Notes: a model not told the origin generated them from the letters alone. DNA of 64,000 nt from Bryoerythrophyllum caledonicum (GCA_963971425.1 OZ020521.1:8883519-8947518); one strand, 5' to 3'; shown: positions 23,801-36,746, counted from the first letter of the stretch. Translations and numbers: made by a program.

Positions 23801-24839
23801 CCCCCACTTTGCTGCACTCCGTTCTTGTGCACTTGTCAGGATCAATAACCCTAGACCACTAACGCACCATGTGTTGCATGCTGTAGGAGTAACTACGCTT
23901 GGAGTAACTACGCTTGGAGTAACTGATACGAAGCGTGAGCCCAACACCCCCCAAAACCCCGACTCGCCCAACACCAACGAGAATCCTGAGAGGGAGGACC
24001 GAAGCAGAGTACTGGAGAGACGTTACACAGACTCCGAAGAAAAGAGAAGGCGGCCAATTGCGGAGAGAAGAAAAAGGGAAGACCACCTGTAGAGGCCAAA
24101 AACCGACGCAGAAGAATACAAGGACAGAGCACCCGACCCGTCCAGCACAAGTAGCCACAAGAAGAGAGTGAACCGGAAGGGCGAGACTACTGACCTCACA
24201 GAAGGATCCAAGAGCACAAGAAGAAAGGAGGGCCCTAACGTCTTTGAACCAGCCTCGGCCAGAGGATCACCCAGCTTGAGTCAAAACCAGGACCAAGATT
24301 TCTTACCCAACTCAATGGCCCAACTAGTAGCCAAGTTCAGTAACATCGAGAACAAGTACATCACCACAGCAAGGCGGAGCCAGAGGATCAAGTCTCAACA
24401 CCACCACACCCAAGTTGGGACCCTCTCATCAGGTTATAGTTCTATATCACTCCCTCTACAAATTGTCATCTCTTGCTATCATAGGGTTTATTTTGCAAAC
24501 CCATGGTCATGCACACAAATCTTAATAATTAAGCCTGCTACTTGGGGAGGTGACCTTTTATGTGGCACCTCCCATGTGTGTGTATGTGTAAAAGTCATTG
24601 AATGTCACAACACCAACCTCTCCCACATAGTAGTCCTAGAAAACAGTAGTCAAGTCAATTGTTTGCATGTCTTTCAAATCCACTACTCCTTCTTGATCAC
24701 TTTAGCTTTATCAAGCCCTCAATGTATGTTGGGGGGAGAAGTTAAAATAAAGGTGATAAGGAGTAACACTAAAGTGATTATCTATATCTCAACTAGTGAC
24801 ACATTTGATTTTGCCATGTTCAGTATGTCTCAACTTTAA
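20832..24839 (+). other. 5' region of LINE copy B with degenerate tandem repeats
   Basis: About 4 kb, richer in G and C than the surroundings and dominated by CAAGAC/CATCAAGA-type repeats. The clearest array is 22200-22395, about four units of ~60 bp containing GGCATCAAGACCACAAGA. A looser set lies at 21540-21900. Three short units of GGAGTAACTACGCTT stand at 23886-23924. Frames at 23935-24420 encode Arg/Glu-rich sequence, for instance SEEKRRRPIAERRKRE, which could be the eroded start of ORF1. An inverted repeat GGGAGGTG...CACCTCCC is at about 24545-24575. Repeat-rich 5' regions are common in LINEs and often act as promoters; that role here is inference. Confidence 0.5.
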
Positions 24840-24899
24840 GCTGCGGCCACTCCCTCCAAGCGGTTATTTGTTGATGTAGTAGAAGAAAATGCACATGCT

Positions 24900-26191
24900 A
24901 TGAATGAGAATGCCCTTTTTATTGCTAGTACCACCCAAAAAAAGGTGAAGGCAACAAGTTTGCCTCACACCGAGTATTGGTTGGGCTTTCGCTCAATGAA
25001 CACAATTGCAAAGAAAAAAGGTAGCCCTAAAGTACCAATTGTTCCATTGGAAGAATTGGTGAAATTGGGTATAAACACAAAGGAAGCAGCTGAAAACGTG
25101 GAAGCCATGCCTTCCTTCCCGTTTGTTTCCCAAAAAGAATGGGCGACTACAAGGGCTGATGGAAAAATGGGCAACCATTTCAATCTCACCCAACTTCCAA
25201 GTGAGGTTGACGTAGATAACGATGGTTTTGCCCTAGATTACCAAGTCTCAATCCACTTTGAACTTGGTGATCAAATATGGACAAAAGATATTGTGCTAGA
25301 AATGACAAAATCAAGGCTCAAAGATATGAAAATCCCTATTAGGACCCGCATCGGTGAGCCAATAGCAATCTTTTGTTACCATCAGTCCGAAAATTGGAAT
25401 GGGGTCATCAAAATACATCTAAAAAACCCAGAAGTAGATGGGAAGGGATTGTTGCAAGGGTTGAGGCCCTTCATTCTTATCTTGAATGAAGGAATTCCAC
25501 ATAAAGGGAAAGTATGCAAAGCATACGACGCCTTGGCCTTTTCACACCTCCTTTCGGTAAAAATATCTGGTCCCAATTTAGTTAATAGGGAACCATATGA
25601 CCTACATGCCAAAATTGTTAGTGATAGTTTTGCAAGAGGCTATGACTTCGAGTAACTGGGGTAGAGAAGAAGAGTTTTTCTGAATTTGCATGGGTCAAAA
25701 TCCCCTCCCCGGTACAAGCGGCCAAAGTAAAGGACTACAAAGTCTCATTCAATAATGAGATATTTGAGCCAGTCTTCGCAACCCGGAAGATGGATGAAGA
25801 TGAGATTGCAAAAAAGAATTGCCTAATTCTTATTGCAAAAAACCTTAACAAAATGAAAAGTGAAAAAAAACTAGCAGAGGGAATCAAATCCATACTTGGG
25901 GAGGAGAATGTGGTTGATACATTCTTCAAACTCAAGCATGGGCGCCATGTTGGAACTTGCAACATTGAGTGTCTAAATGCAGCAGTGTATAAAAAGTTTG
26001 TCAAACAAAGTAAAAAACTACATGGTAAATACATCATGTTTTCTCCTCACCCAAAGAGTTTAGATGGGAGTAACAAACCAAATGTAGATGAATTCACAAG
26101 GCTAGGATTCACGGATGTAAACTCAGCCGTAGCGAACGCAGTAATTGCCATGGAAAATGGCCCAAACAACGGCAGCCCTACAACAACTTAG
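24900..26191 (+). pseudogene. LINE copy B ORF1 (RNA-binding-like protein)
   Basis: Frame 24900-25655 encodes 251 residues starting MNENALFIASTTQKKVKATS. A second frame, open from about 25650 to 26191, continues the same kind of protein, so one frame change near 25655 breaks it. Total about 430 residues. The C-terminal part (LILIAKNLNKMKSEKKLAEG, then NVVDTFFKLKHGRHVGTCNI) has the look of an RRM-like fold, which is common in LINE ORF1 proteins that coat element RNA. No zinc knuckle is visible. The position upstream of ORF2 on the same strand fits a two-ORF LINE. Confidence 0.6.
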
Positions 26192-26491
26192 GAGGGAAAT
26201 GAAGACTATGAAAAGGAGAAATCGTGGAAGAAGCAAGACAATATGCGGACTTGGTACAAGCTAATACCGTCAAATCTCTAAAGGGGGAAATGTCCACTCT
26301 TAGATCTCAACTCATTGCTACTATCATGGCGGCCAAAACACAAGCATTGGAAAGAGAGCAAAGAGCCATTGAAAGCAAGATGGACATGTCAAACTAATAG
26401 CGTCAAACAACGCTACAACTAAATACACCATAGTATATATATATACTACTAAAATACATACTAATAACATCCAAAATATGTATAACAAAAC
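26192..26491 (+). other. Spacer between ORF1 and the TG...CA insertion
   Basis: Remnant coding to about 26395, then AT-rich DNA. ACCATAGTATATATATATAC near 26428 resembles ACCATAGTATATCTACATAC near 28283 on the other side of the insertion, an older short duplication in the LINE. Confidence 0.5.
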
Positions 26492-28255
26492 TGTAAGGTT
26501 TGGAACTTGGGTCGACTTACAAAACATCCAGGCTACACCCAACGTTAGGTTCGTTCTAGGGGATAATCTGGCGTCTAGTCTTAGGTAGTTATCTCTAATT
26601 CCACTAATAAATGTGTCGATTGTTGTTGGCTTTAAGGTTTTGAAGGTAAAAGTGTATCTATAACCTACACTCTTAAGGATTTTTACTTATTACTCTTATA
26701 CCCACAAGCATGTGCAATTATGACGTGAGCCTTGCTCATTGTCATTATTCTGTGAAGTGCCCATCGACTTCTAACCTATACCCTCATGGGTAAATGGATG
26801 CTATCCATTTGGTACTCATTGCCAGTTCCTTAATTAATTCAAGTTAATCAACCACAATCTAACCTCTAGCAATGAGCTCCACGCTTCCTTATGTCTTCAC
26901 TTTATACTTCTCGTCATCACACCTTTAAACCACAAGTTAAAGCACAAACAACACACAAGGAATAATTCACACTATTCTTTAAGGTTCAAAGTGTTAAGTC
27001 TAACTCTTGACTCAAATAACTAGTTGTATTATTATCTCTTTTGATTAGACTTTGTATACTTTGAATACTTCTTAATAACCAACTTTTATTCCTTTGTTTA
27101 ACTCTAACTTATTTACTACACTATTATCCTTCGTATACTATCACACTTTCTAAGGATATTCTTGTAATATAAATCTTGATCGATTCTACTACTTAGCTAG
27201 TCTTAAAGATCAACTTTAAACACTACTAGACTTTTGATCTAAAATTTACAATTTAATTACTAGACTCACAAGTCAATGTAATTTCCATATTATGTAATCA
27301 ACTCAACCATATGTTGATCAAACATTAATAATCAAAATTATTAAGTTTCAAATTAATATTGCATTCATAATTGAAACTTCAATTCTCATGAATTCCAATT
27401 CCAATGATTCTGAATCACAACTTCAAACAAACATTAATTCATCACATACATAATGCATTTTTTATTGAAATTAATTATATGCAATTTACAATTAATTTTA
27501 TTTCTGATTGCAATTAATTTCACTTCACTTCTATGCATCAATTGTCTTGCATATTTTTTTTTTATATATTTATTTTATTTATTTTTTATTTTTTACAATT
27601 TGTTCACAAATTGGTACTGTAGATATTCAATTTCTACTCTAACCGATTTCACTTCCAAAATTCACAAATTTAATTTATTTATTATAAATTCTTTTCTAGT
27701 GAATTTTGTAATCTCATTACAATTCTTCTTCACATTTAACTTCCACAATTCATAATTTTGAATTTAATTCTTTATTTAATGTGTCTTATTACACATGAAC
27801 AATTTCATACAACAATTACAATTATGTAGCTAGCAACTCGTAGACTTACACACAATTCAATAATTAAATATATTTCAAACAAATTTCTTACAAATCACAT
27901 GTAAGAATTCTTACTAGCTTCAATCCAAGCTAGGACTCACATAGTTTTCTTCAAATGCGGTGTGATCATCATCACTTTCTATTCACTTGTACTATCTAAT
28001 TATGAAAAGGTACCACTTCTCCTAATGACTTTTCCTATCACCTCTTTTGTTTAATTTCAAAACCTTTTCATATCATTAGGAGTTATGTCCTTTCTTCATA
28101 TCTTTCTAATTCTATTTTCCATTTACTTTAGTAATTTCTATTTATTTTTAATTTTACTTCTACTTTTACTTTTACTTTATTCTTTTGAAGTTGTTTCTAT
28201 AGCTTTTGAGCTCTAATTTTTTGAAATTTAACAACTTTATCATTTTGGCTCTACA
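26492..28255. mobile_element. TG...CA insertion, probable solo LTR, in LINE copy B
   Basis: Starts TGTAAGGTTTGGAACTTGG, ends GGCTCTACA, and is flanked by AAAAC at 26487-26491 and 28256-28260. It is 1764 bp and AT-rich, with no coding capacity that I trust and no internal LTR pair. TG...CA ends with a 5-bp duplication and no internal region fit a solo LTR. It is the youngest layer of the nest. Confidence 0.7.
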
Positions 28256-28311
28256 AAAACATATACTATAGGGAAAAAACATACCATAGTATATCTACAT
28301 ACTACAAAACA

Positions 28312-28537
<226 letters not shown>

Positions 28538-28650
28538 AAAACAAAATACAAAAAGATAAGAAAATATAAAAATATAAGAAGAACAAAACAACAACAACAA
28601 CAAATCTCCACACCCCTCCTACTAGTAACCATAAACATTACTCATTGTAA

Positions 28651-28696
28651 ACTATTGATTACACTTTGCGGAGACATAGAAACTAACCCCGGCTCA
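28651..28696 (+). other. 2A-like motif at the start of LINE ORF2
   Basis: The ORF2 frame reads CKLLITLCGDIETNPGS just before the first ATG (about 28697). The 2A consensus is D(V/I)ExNPG followed by P; here the last residue is Ser instead of Pro. The frame is open upstream through a hydrophobic stretch (TPLLLVTINIT) and a short CAA run. 2A-like sequences at LINE protein N-termini are known in several clades. In this copy it should not skip properly, if skipping ever occurred. Confidence 0.65.
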
Positions 28697-30109
28697 ATGC
28701 CAAATGCCTTCCACAACCATCCAAAAACACACAAAAGAGTATCAAAAATATATTTCATTCCGAATACTATAAAACTCCACCCCAAATATCAACACCTAGC
28801 ATCTTCCTTTGCACCACTTCCAAAAAATAATCACATACTTCACCAAACTTATGCTACCCTCTACCCCAACATTTCCAGTTACATTTATAAAAAAAACAAC
28901 CACCCATCCACACATATCTTATTCGCCATAATTACCACCCTCCACCCTTCAATAGACGAATGCAACATCACCAACCAGCACCCTACCAACACAAATCCAA
29001 CACACTGGACAAACATATTACTAAACACCCTATCATCTCTAAATAACCCCCCCGAAAGACATATAGACACACCCCACCCGTACACCAAATTCCTAGAGAC
29101 AAATCAACACCTAATTGAACATAAAACCTCTCTACACAATGACCTATATAACTTTATTCATAGCCAAACCCCACCCCCTTCCCCCGATGAACTAAAACTA
29201 AAATTTCCCTACTTCCCGTACAATCTTATCTTTGAAGCTCTTAGATGCTTTGAACCAATTCATGCTTACACGCACCACACCCCGACACCCGCCTACATCT
29301 CCCCTCTATTTCGTAACCACGACAATATAGACAATAGAAACACATATATAACTACATGGAACGCCTCAACGTTAAACACTGCTTTACCATGCATCCACAA
29401 TCTAACCGCCTACACCAACACACCACCCGCCATAATTGCCATACAAGAAACTAAATTAACCGCTACTAAATCCACAAAATATATCCAAAAAACATTCCCC
29501 GATTATAAACTTATATTTAATAACACTCACTCTCTCACACGATGCATCCAACAACGAAGGCCATATACACCGGCAAGAAGAGGTTTACTCATGCTCATAC
29601 ACCAATCATATGCCTTCCCCGGGAATATTACTAAAATCCTCACCCCGGCTAACATATCACCATATCTCCAAATTATTGAAATTACTAATCGACCCCTCCA
29701 ACCATGGCTCATTCTTCATCTATACATGCCCTCGCACATAGAAGACTCTAGGCTTATCCCGGAGATACAAAATTCCATCACTTCACAAATAAATACACAC
29801 ACTAACCATACAATAATACTTTGCGGAGACTTTAACCGAGACATCGCCCTTATAAGACGACAAAACGGAGGGGTTTTTACCCCCCCACTCGACATAGACT
29901 ATCAATGGCAAAGTTATACGGACGAACTAGAATTACACTTAGTCCCAACTGATACACAATACTCTCGCCAAGGTGGACTTAATTACACACATACTAGCCT
30001 AATTGATGGATTTTACATTAAAACACCTAACCATACTTGATATACATCTATCACCAACACTACAACCAACTTGAACTCGGACCACTTCCCAATCCAACTC
30101 AATACCTGA
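28655..30109 (+). pseudogene. LINE copy B ORF2, AP-like endonuclease part
   Basis: This part encodes the nuclease that nicks the target. The motifs come in order: TTWNAST (start of the domain, about 29350), QETKL (metal-binding Glu, about 29445), LCGDFNRD (about 29820), SLIDGFY (about 30000) and LNSDHFPI (about 30075). The frame is open from 28655 to a TGA at 30038-30040 (HT*YTS) and meets a second TGA at 30107-30109; both probably replace Trp codons. Homology to the family continues through both, so they are lesions and not natural ends. About 210 residues precede the endonuclease and are Pro/His/Thr-rich without a recognised fold. Confidence 0.8.
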
Positions 30110-33100
30110 CAACACCCTTAAAAGTAGACCTCCCACAACCATCAGCTCAAATAATATTAAAATACTAAACCCCATTCCAAAAGAAAACCTTGAGAACTTC
30201 AATACGACATTCTTTGAAAAAAATTCACTATTCATAGACTCCCTTATAAACACTCTTTCTAACAACCAACACCTCACACACATACAATGGCAAGAAGCTT
30301 GCACGACTCTTGACAAACTTATTAATGAAATTTCTACTACACTCGAAAAGACTTGTAAAGCGCCTCCAACCCCACAACTCACACCTAGAACCTCAAAACA
30401 AGGGGGGTATCTCCCGAGAAAACTAGCCAAAAAGTGGAAACAACACCTTGTCATATACCACACTATTCGTAAAACAATCTATATTGCTAAAACTAACCAA
30501 AATTGGCAAATCCACCCCATACTCTCCAAACTACAAAACCTCCGTCACCCTCGAATTCCACAAGTACCACTGTCCAATACCCCTCACGAAGACTAGCTAA
30601 AAGACATTGCAACCATAGCAAAAACTGCCAACAAAGAAGCTCGGAAAATTACTACAAAATATGCAAGAGAATGTGTCAAAAAAGACATTTCTAAGTACCG
30701 TCAATTACACGAAACTAGCCCAAAAAAGATTAATAGAAAAGTCTTAAAAAATAACACAAACCTGCCACTAGACTGCATTTTAGATCAAAACAACAACATT
30801 CTAACCAGCCCAGACGACATTGCAAACGAAATACATTTTCAACAATCCATAAACAATAGACCAACCACCCCCCCATGTCACTTCCAACCACAACATACTT
30901 TAACATGCACATGCGGAGTTAGGCAATACCCGTGGCATGATTTGGATGGATTTACCATTGATAAAAGAGGCGAACCAACAACACCTCTCCACACATATTA
31001 CAACAGAGACACATACAACATGTGCCTAAAAAATTTGGGAAACAACAAAGCACCTGGCCCGGACCACATACCTAACTCAATTCTAAAAAACATGCCCCTA
31101 AGATTCCACGACCTTCTAATATTATTCTTCCTTAATTGTTACAAACAAAAATCCATTCCCACATCTTGGAAAACAAGTTTAACAATCTTATTATACAAAA
31201 AAGGCAACCCATCCGTGCTACCTAACCACCTACCTATTGCCTTAGCTAACACCATTTACAAACTATATACTAGCATACTAACATCAATACTATCAGACTA
31301 CGGAGAAAATCACCAAATATTACACGAAAGCCAAGAAGGGTTTAGAGCCGAGAGAAGTACCACAAGGCAACTTCAAACCCTCATTGCCGCTCTTGAGGAT
31401 GCAAAATTCATTTATAAAGACATTTACATACTCTACATTGACTTTAAAAACGCATTTGGCTCCATTGACCATCCTCGATTGCTAGCCATTATGAGCGATC
31501 TTGGATACCTAGAAGACGTAGTCACACTGGTTGGCAATATATACTCCCAATCTACCACTACATACGTTGGAGAATTTTTTGGTAAAACACACCCTATCTC
31601 CATCCAACGTGGTACCATCCAAGGCGATACACTGAGCCCATACCTCTTTATTATTTTTCTAGAACCTCTATTGAGATGGCTTCAAAGAGGCAATAATGGA
31701 TACACATTTGGCACCTCAAAAGTCACCGTAAACTCAGCAGCATATGCCAACGATCTAGCAGCCATCTCAGAACGTCTCAAATCACTCCAAATTCAATTAG
31801 ACAAAATAGACAAATTTTGTTTATGGACTGGGATGGAACTTGGGGTCCAAAAATGTGCCGGAACTGGATGCCCAAACAAATCCAAAATAAATCCGACCGC
31901 CTTCAAAGCCCATATCCAAGCTACCAATATCCACTATCGTAACCAACCAATTCCGGTACTCAACCAAAACCAACCCTATATATACCTTGGAATAAACCTA
32001 GTCCCATTGTTAAAATGGAAAATCCAAACTCACATTACTGCTACAAAACTTATTAAACAATGCAATGAACTTACAATATGTCCGGCTACATTACAACAAA
32101 AAATAAAAATGATTGATACCGTCATACGACCGGGTATCTCATATAGTTTCTATGCGGTCCTTTATTCCATGCCCGCCATAAACAAACTTGACAAAAAAAT
32201 CATAGCCATACAAAAAAAAGCATGTGGACTCCCTAATTGTATGCCTAATGTCATCACACAACTCCCCCACGAATTATTTGGATTAGAAGCTTTTTCCCTC
32301 AAAAATGCCTATCTACGTTGCATTGGAGAACAACTCCAAAATGCACTTAACGACAAGGGACGACTAGGACTAATTTACAATGGACTCTTCCAGCACATCC
32401 TCGCCATTTATGGAGGAGCACAATACCTCCAAAGACTTAAAAAATTTGATTGCCTTTGGTCTCCTATTACCCGCACACTTTTTCTACTCAAAATAGAAGG
32501 CCAAACATTTCTAAAAAGCACACTAGAAAATTTTCCACTAGGCCTCGCACCACTTGAACAAAATTGGGCAAACGAAATACATAACCTCTCTAGACTTGAC
32601 CGACAATTATCCGCCAAACTCCTACAAAAACTTTTCTCCGCAAACATTACCAATCTAAAACAAATTACACTACCAAATGGAACACAACTTATGGACAACA
32701 AGAGCTACAAAACATTCAACGGTACCCCTCACAAATTAATAAAAAGTGCACTAAATATTGCTAAACAATTATTTTGTCAAACGCCATGCCTCCCTGTATG
32801 CCCAAACCCGTGCACTACTCACGCCCCACCTTACACACTCAAAGACCCATACATCATTGGTCAAAATGACATCCACCCCAACATCAAACCCCCATTAATC
32901 CCTCCAAACCCGCCACATTCACGACCATACGCCCCTCCACCACATATATTTAAAAATCCTTTCATGTACCCAATAAACAACATAACCGCGCACAAACATA
33001 GAAAGTACATTGACTCTAACAACATAAGCAAACGATACACGTCATACCTATGCCATTGGCCCCACAATAACACTACCTACACCAAATGGCTCCCGCAAAG

Positions 33101-34451
33101 AAATCTTTTCCCTTGGCACAACCAAAACGCTTCCTTACATAACACCGAAATCCTCACACAATACTACCTTAGAACTCAAAACAGTTATTACTTGAATATC
33201 ATACAATTACACCACCCCCAAGTACAACCTCGAGATAGAAGATCCGTCACGCCACCTATTAGTATCCCCCTCCTTAACATCTTTACAACCGAATGCAACC
33301 CCGAAACTGACATCCTCACACAAACAAATACAATCAAAATACAACAAGATAATGCCCACATATACGAAGATAATGGTAGACATCTAATAACCATACCACT
33401 TGCTAGACTACAATGGTTGTGGAACCAATATCACAATGCATTACAAACCCCCATTAACATTGAACCAATACCCCAAACATTTGAAACCGAAATTGTTTGG
33501 CTATACCAAAGATATAAATACCGAATACCCAAAAATGACCCCCTTAAAAATGCACACTACATACTACCAGATCCTATCTTAGACTACTTTATTACATCTC
33601 TAAATATCACACATTCATACTTCTCATCCCCCGTCACATGCTCCACAAAAATCTCAAAATTCTACTCTCCATTCGAACGTGATAAGATTTTTGGTTCTCT
33701 TGGTAAAACTTTTGATTATAGGTGGAGTGGAATAGGCCTTGCACATCCTCGCAACGAAGAAGAAATACAACAAGCAACACATTGGGCACGCCTAGCGGCA
33801 AATAGTGATCCTAACCATAACATTACCATTCTTATCACCCCCGATACTCATTGGTACCAAAACTCTAACCCACACTTAGGCCCATTCCCGGACTCTCACA
33901 TCATAGTACTATTTGAAGCGGACTCTATGACTTACAAAGAACCCACTATACCACCACAAATACAAACACCTCGCCTTGAACCATCAACCCTATGTATTCT
34001 ATGTATTCATCACCAAACCCGAAAGATAGGTACTCTAGAAAGCCTCAATCATCTCACTTTGATAGCAAAAAGTCTAAACATTAACAAAGTATACACCGCA
34101 ATTGCCCCTCCCACACCTACTTCAATCCGTGTACACCGTAACAAAAAATGGTCTAAAATCCCCCACACAAACATCTCCGCACTACCAGCTACCAAACTGA
34201 GCCTCCCACTCCCCAACTACCAAATTAATACCGTCCTTAAATTTGATTCCAACTTTAGCTACTATACTGACGGCTCCTTCAAAGAACCAACCGAAGTAAG
34301 CCTGGGACATTGGCACCGAGAAAAAGCCGGTTACGGGGTATACAATTCCACCAAACAAATTAAATTAGGCAAAAGATTACATGGACTCCAAAATATTCTA
34401 AGAGCCGAAATGATGGCAATACTCAAAACCCTTAGGATAATCACCACTTAA
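30110..34451 (+). pseudogene. LINE copy B ORF2, linker, reverse transcriptase and RNase H start
   Basis: After one frame change near 30115 and a TAG at 30594-30596, the frame is open from about 30600 to 34451. The reverse transcriptase core lies at about 31040-31900: NKAPGPDHIPN, LYIDFKNAFGSIDH (first catalytic Asp), RGTIQGDTLSPYLF, and AAYANDLAAI. The last should be YADD or YVDD; here AAC at 31749-31751 gives Asn in place of the first Asp, so the enzyme would be inactive. A connection of ~700 residues follows, then RNase H begins near 34255 with YYTDGSFKEP and RAEMMAIL. A TAA at 34449-34451 interrupts it. Confidence 0.85.
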
Positions 34452-34835
34452 TATCCAAACGAACAGGCTCACATTTTTACAGATTGCATAAATGTATTAT
34501 ATCTCCTTAATACACACATAAAACACCCCACTTTACATAACAGTCACCCGAACAAAACTATCCTCACATCTATGGTTTTAATGTTCCAAAATTGCACACA
34601 AATTACTACACTCCACAAAGTTCGAGCTCATGCTAATATAGTCGGCAATGAACAAGCTGACAAACTAGCAAAGGAAGGAAGAGAAAAAACCCACAAGAAT
34701 GCCGAACACACATACAAACACGCCCATGCCACCCTATACTACTTTTATAGAAATGAATGGCTTTCTATGGGCGAAACTCCCGATAAAGGCCCCATAAGAT
34801 TCTTGGACAAATACCTCAAAAACATGATCTTGTAA
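34452..34835 (+). pseudogene. LINE copy B ORF2, RNase H second half
   Basis: In the same frame after the TAA: AHIFTDCINVLYLL (third Asp) and KVRAHANIVGNEQADKLAKE (His/Asn...Asp end of RNase H). RNase H removes the RNA strand after cDNA synthesis. The domain places the family among RNase H-bearing LINE clades rather than ordinary plant L1. The frame stops at 34835, where homology moves to another frame. Confidence 0.8.
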
Positions 34836-35560
34836 ATAACCTGGAAAAACTTACAGAAAACTTCCCCAATATTGATAAATGGACCGGCAATCCAAACATT
34901 CACAAAGTACTGTCCAACAATTTTTGGAAAAATCCCATAATTACGGACTCGCAAATCACATGCCTAATTAAATTCCGCACAAGACAATACATGGGAAATG
35001 CTGGCAAACAACTCTTCTTCAGAATTGAAAGATTTCTCACAATAACATGTCCAATTTGCAATACCACGGACCCGGACACATGGCTACATGTCTTACTCAA
35101 ATGCCATAACCCCCACATACACTCACTAATTGTCAAAAGACACAATAAAGCCATATGGGCTATTCGTAAACTACTTGTATAATCAACCAAATCCCAGTGC
35201 TTCATTCTCATGAATGCCGAAACATTTAATGACAACCCACAAGAAAATACGGTCCCTCCTTGGCTACTACCATGCATGTGTTGCACTCAAAGATGCCAAT
35301 GTAATACAAGATTCAAACCCGACGTGCTATGTGTCAGAGGACTATCATACAAAGACCCCCCACCAAACCACATAGACCCTAATCTCACTATTCAGTTTAT
35401 TGAATTCACATATTGCAATGATAGATTCTCTCCGGACACTATTGCAAACAAATCAAATAAATACCAACCACTACTTGACGATATACAAGCACTAGGATAG
35501 AAAGTTGACTCCCTTATTGTGATCACCGCGGGTGCTAGAGCCACCACCATCATCCCTCAA
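34836..35560 (+). pseudogene. LINE copy B ORF2, zinc knuckle and restriction-like endonuclease
   Basis: The frame reads IKFRTRQYMGNAGKQLFF, then CPICNTTDPDTWLHVLLKC with a CCHC knuckle, then KRHNKAIWAI, RFKPDVLCVRG, IQFIEFTYCNDRF, NKSNKYQPLL and LIVITAGARAT. RH(N/D) after the knuckle, then PD, then E, then KxxKY is the known signature of the restriction-like endonuclease of R2-type elements. A TAA at 35180-35182 and a TAG at 35498-35500 (a Trp codon in copy C) break it. Copy C preserves the same block (IQFIEFTYCDDRF, NKIEKFQPLI), so the domain belongs to the family and is not a chance reading. Confidence 0.75.
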
Positions 35561-35956
35561 TGACTACCCTTGAAGAAACATTTAAAATCCCCATTACTTC
35601 AATCCAAACCACTTTTTCAAATATAAACATTATTGCAATTCAACATGCTATGTCAATACTATTGCATAAACGAAAACTTGAAAACAACCAACCCCTTCCT
35701 GATGCTTCAAACCCCCTTCTATAGACTAACATTTGCATTTCATTACACACACCCTCCCTTTTTTGGTGACTTTTTGGGACCCTGGTCCTTTATTCTTGGC
35801 TACTTGTGCTGGATACATAGTGTCTATCCTCGAAAGGGGGAAGTAGTTCCATGCTACTTACCCATGCTCGGTGGGCATGGACTTAGTGGTGGAATGAACG
35901 GACATTCTATTCACGCCGGCCCCATATTTTTGGAGACCGGCATTCTTCTTCTTCTC
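35561..35956 (+). other. 3' region of LINE copy B
   Basis: Contains QFNMLCQYY-type coding remnants, then the block CATAGTGTCTATCCTCGA and AGTAGTTCCATGCTACTTA shared with copy C (59025-59070). It ends in a pyrimidine run, CATTCTTCTTCTTCTC, with no poly(A), directly at the target duplication. Confidence 0.6.
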
Positions 35957-35968
35957 TGGATGACTCCG

Positions 35969-36746
35969 AAGAGCCTCCATCTGAAGACAATGATCCAAAG
36001 GTGAAGGACTATAGTCGGCGTGTGAAGAAGGCCATGTCTGTCATTGGCCTCAACTTGGTAGACAACCAACTCGCCAACATCAAGAGTTGCAAAGGATCCG
36101 CGAAAGTATGGAAGACTTTGTGCAACATCCACAAAACGAGGACCTTGTCCAACATCCTCTTCATTCGCGGCAAGTTCTTTACAATCAAGATGCAAGAGCG
36201 AGATGATTTATTGAATCATGTCAACGAAGTGAAGGCATTTGCGAATCAACTCACTTGCTTGGATGTCCCGGTGAGAGATGAAGATGTGGTCATGACCTTG
36301 TTTGAGAGTTTGCCGCCTTCATATGAACACTTCATCACGACCTTGGAGACTTTGGCAATGAAGGAGCTCACCATGGAGTTTGTGACGACGCAGTTGATGT
36401 ATAAAGTATCCAAGCACAAAGAAAAGGAGCCCAATGGCGACAATGTGGCCTTGGTGTCAAAACAAAACAAGTGGGGAGGCTCTTCTTCAACACGTGGTGA
36501 GCCCAAGGTATGTTACAATTGTGGCAAACCGGGTCACATTGCACGAAATTGCTTCAAGCCAAAGAAGTGGGAGCGGGACAACACGAACCAAGCAAAGGAG
36601 AAGGAGAACGCCAATCATGCAAAGGAAGATGATGACTACGCATTTACAACTCAAGGTGGACCACATTCCAAGTCCATGTATAAGTGGATTATAGATTTGG
36701 GCGCCACAAAACACATGACACTTCATAAGGCGACATTTGACACGTA
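35969..36746 (+). pseudogene. Copia gag remainder with zinc knuckle (fossil)
   Basis: The frame from about 36001 gives the gag core (VWKTLCNIHKTRTLSNILFI, then LFESLPPSYEHFITTLETL) and a CCHC knuckle, CYNCGKPGHIARNC, near 36510-36555. It ends near the protease region (KWIIDLGATKHMT). Gag coats the element RNA in virus-like particles. Part of the Copia copy described above. Confidence 0.85.
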
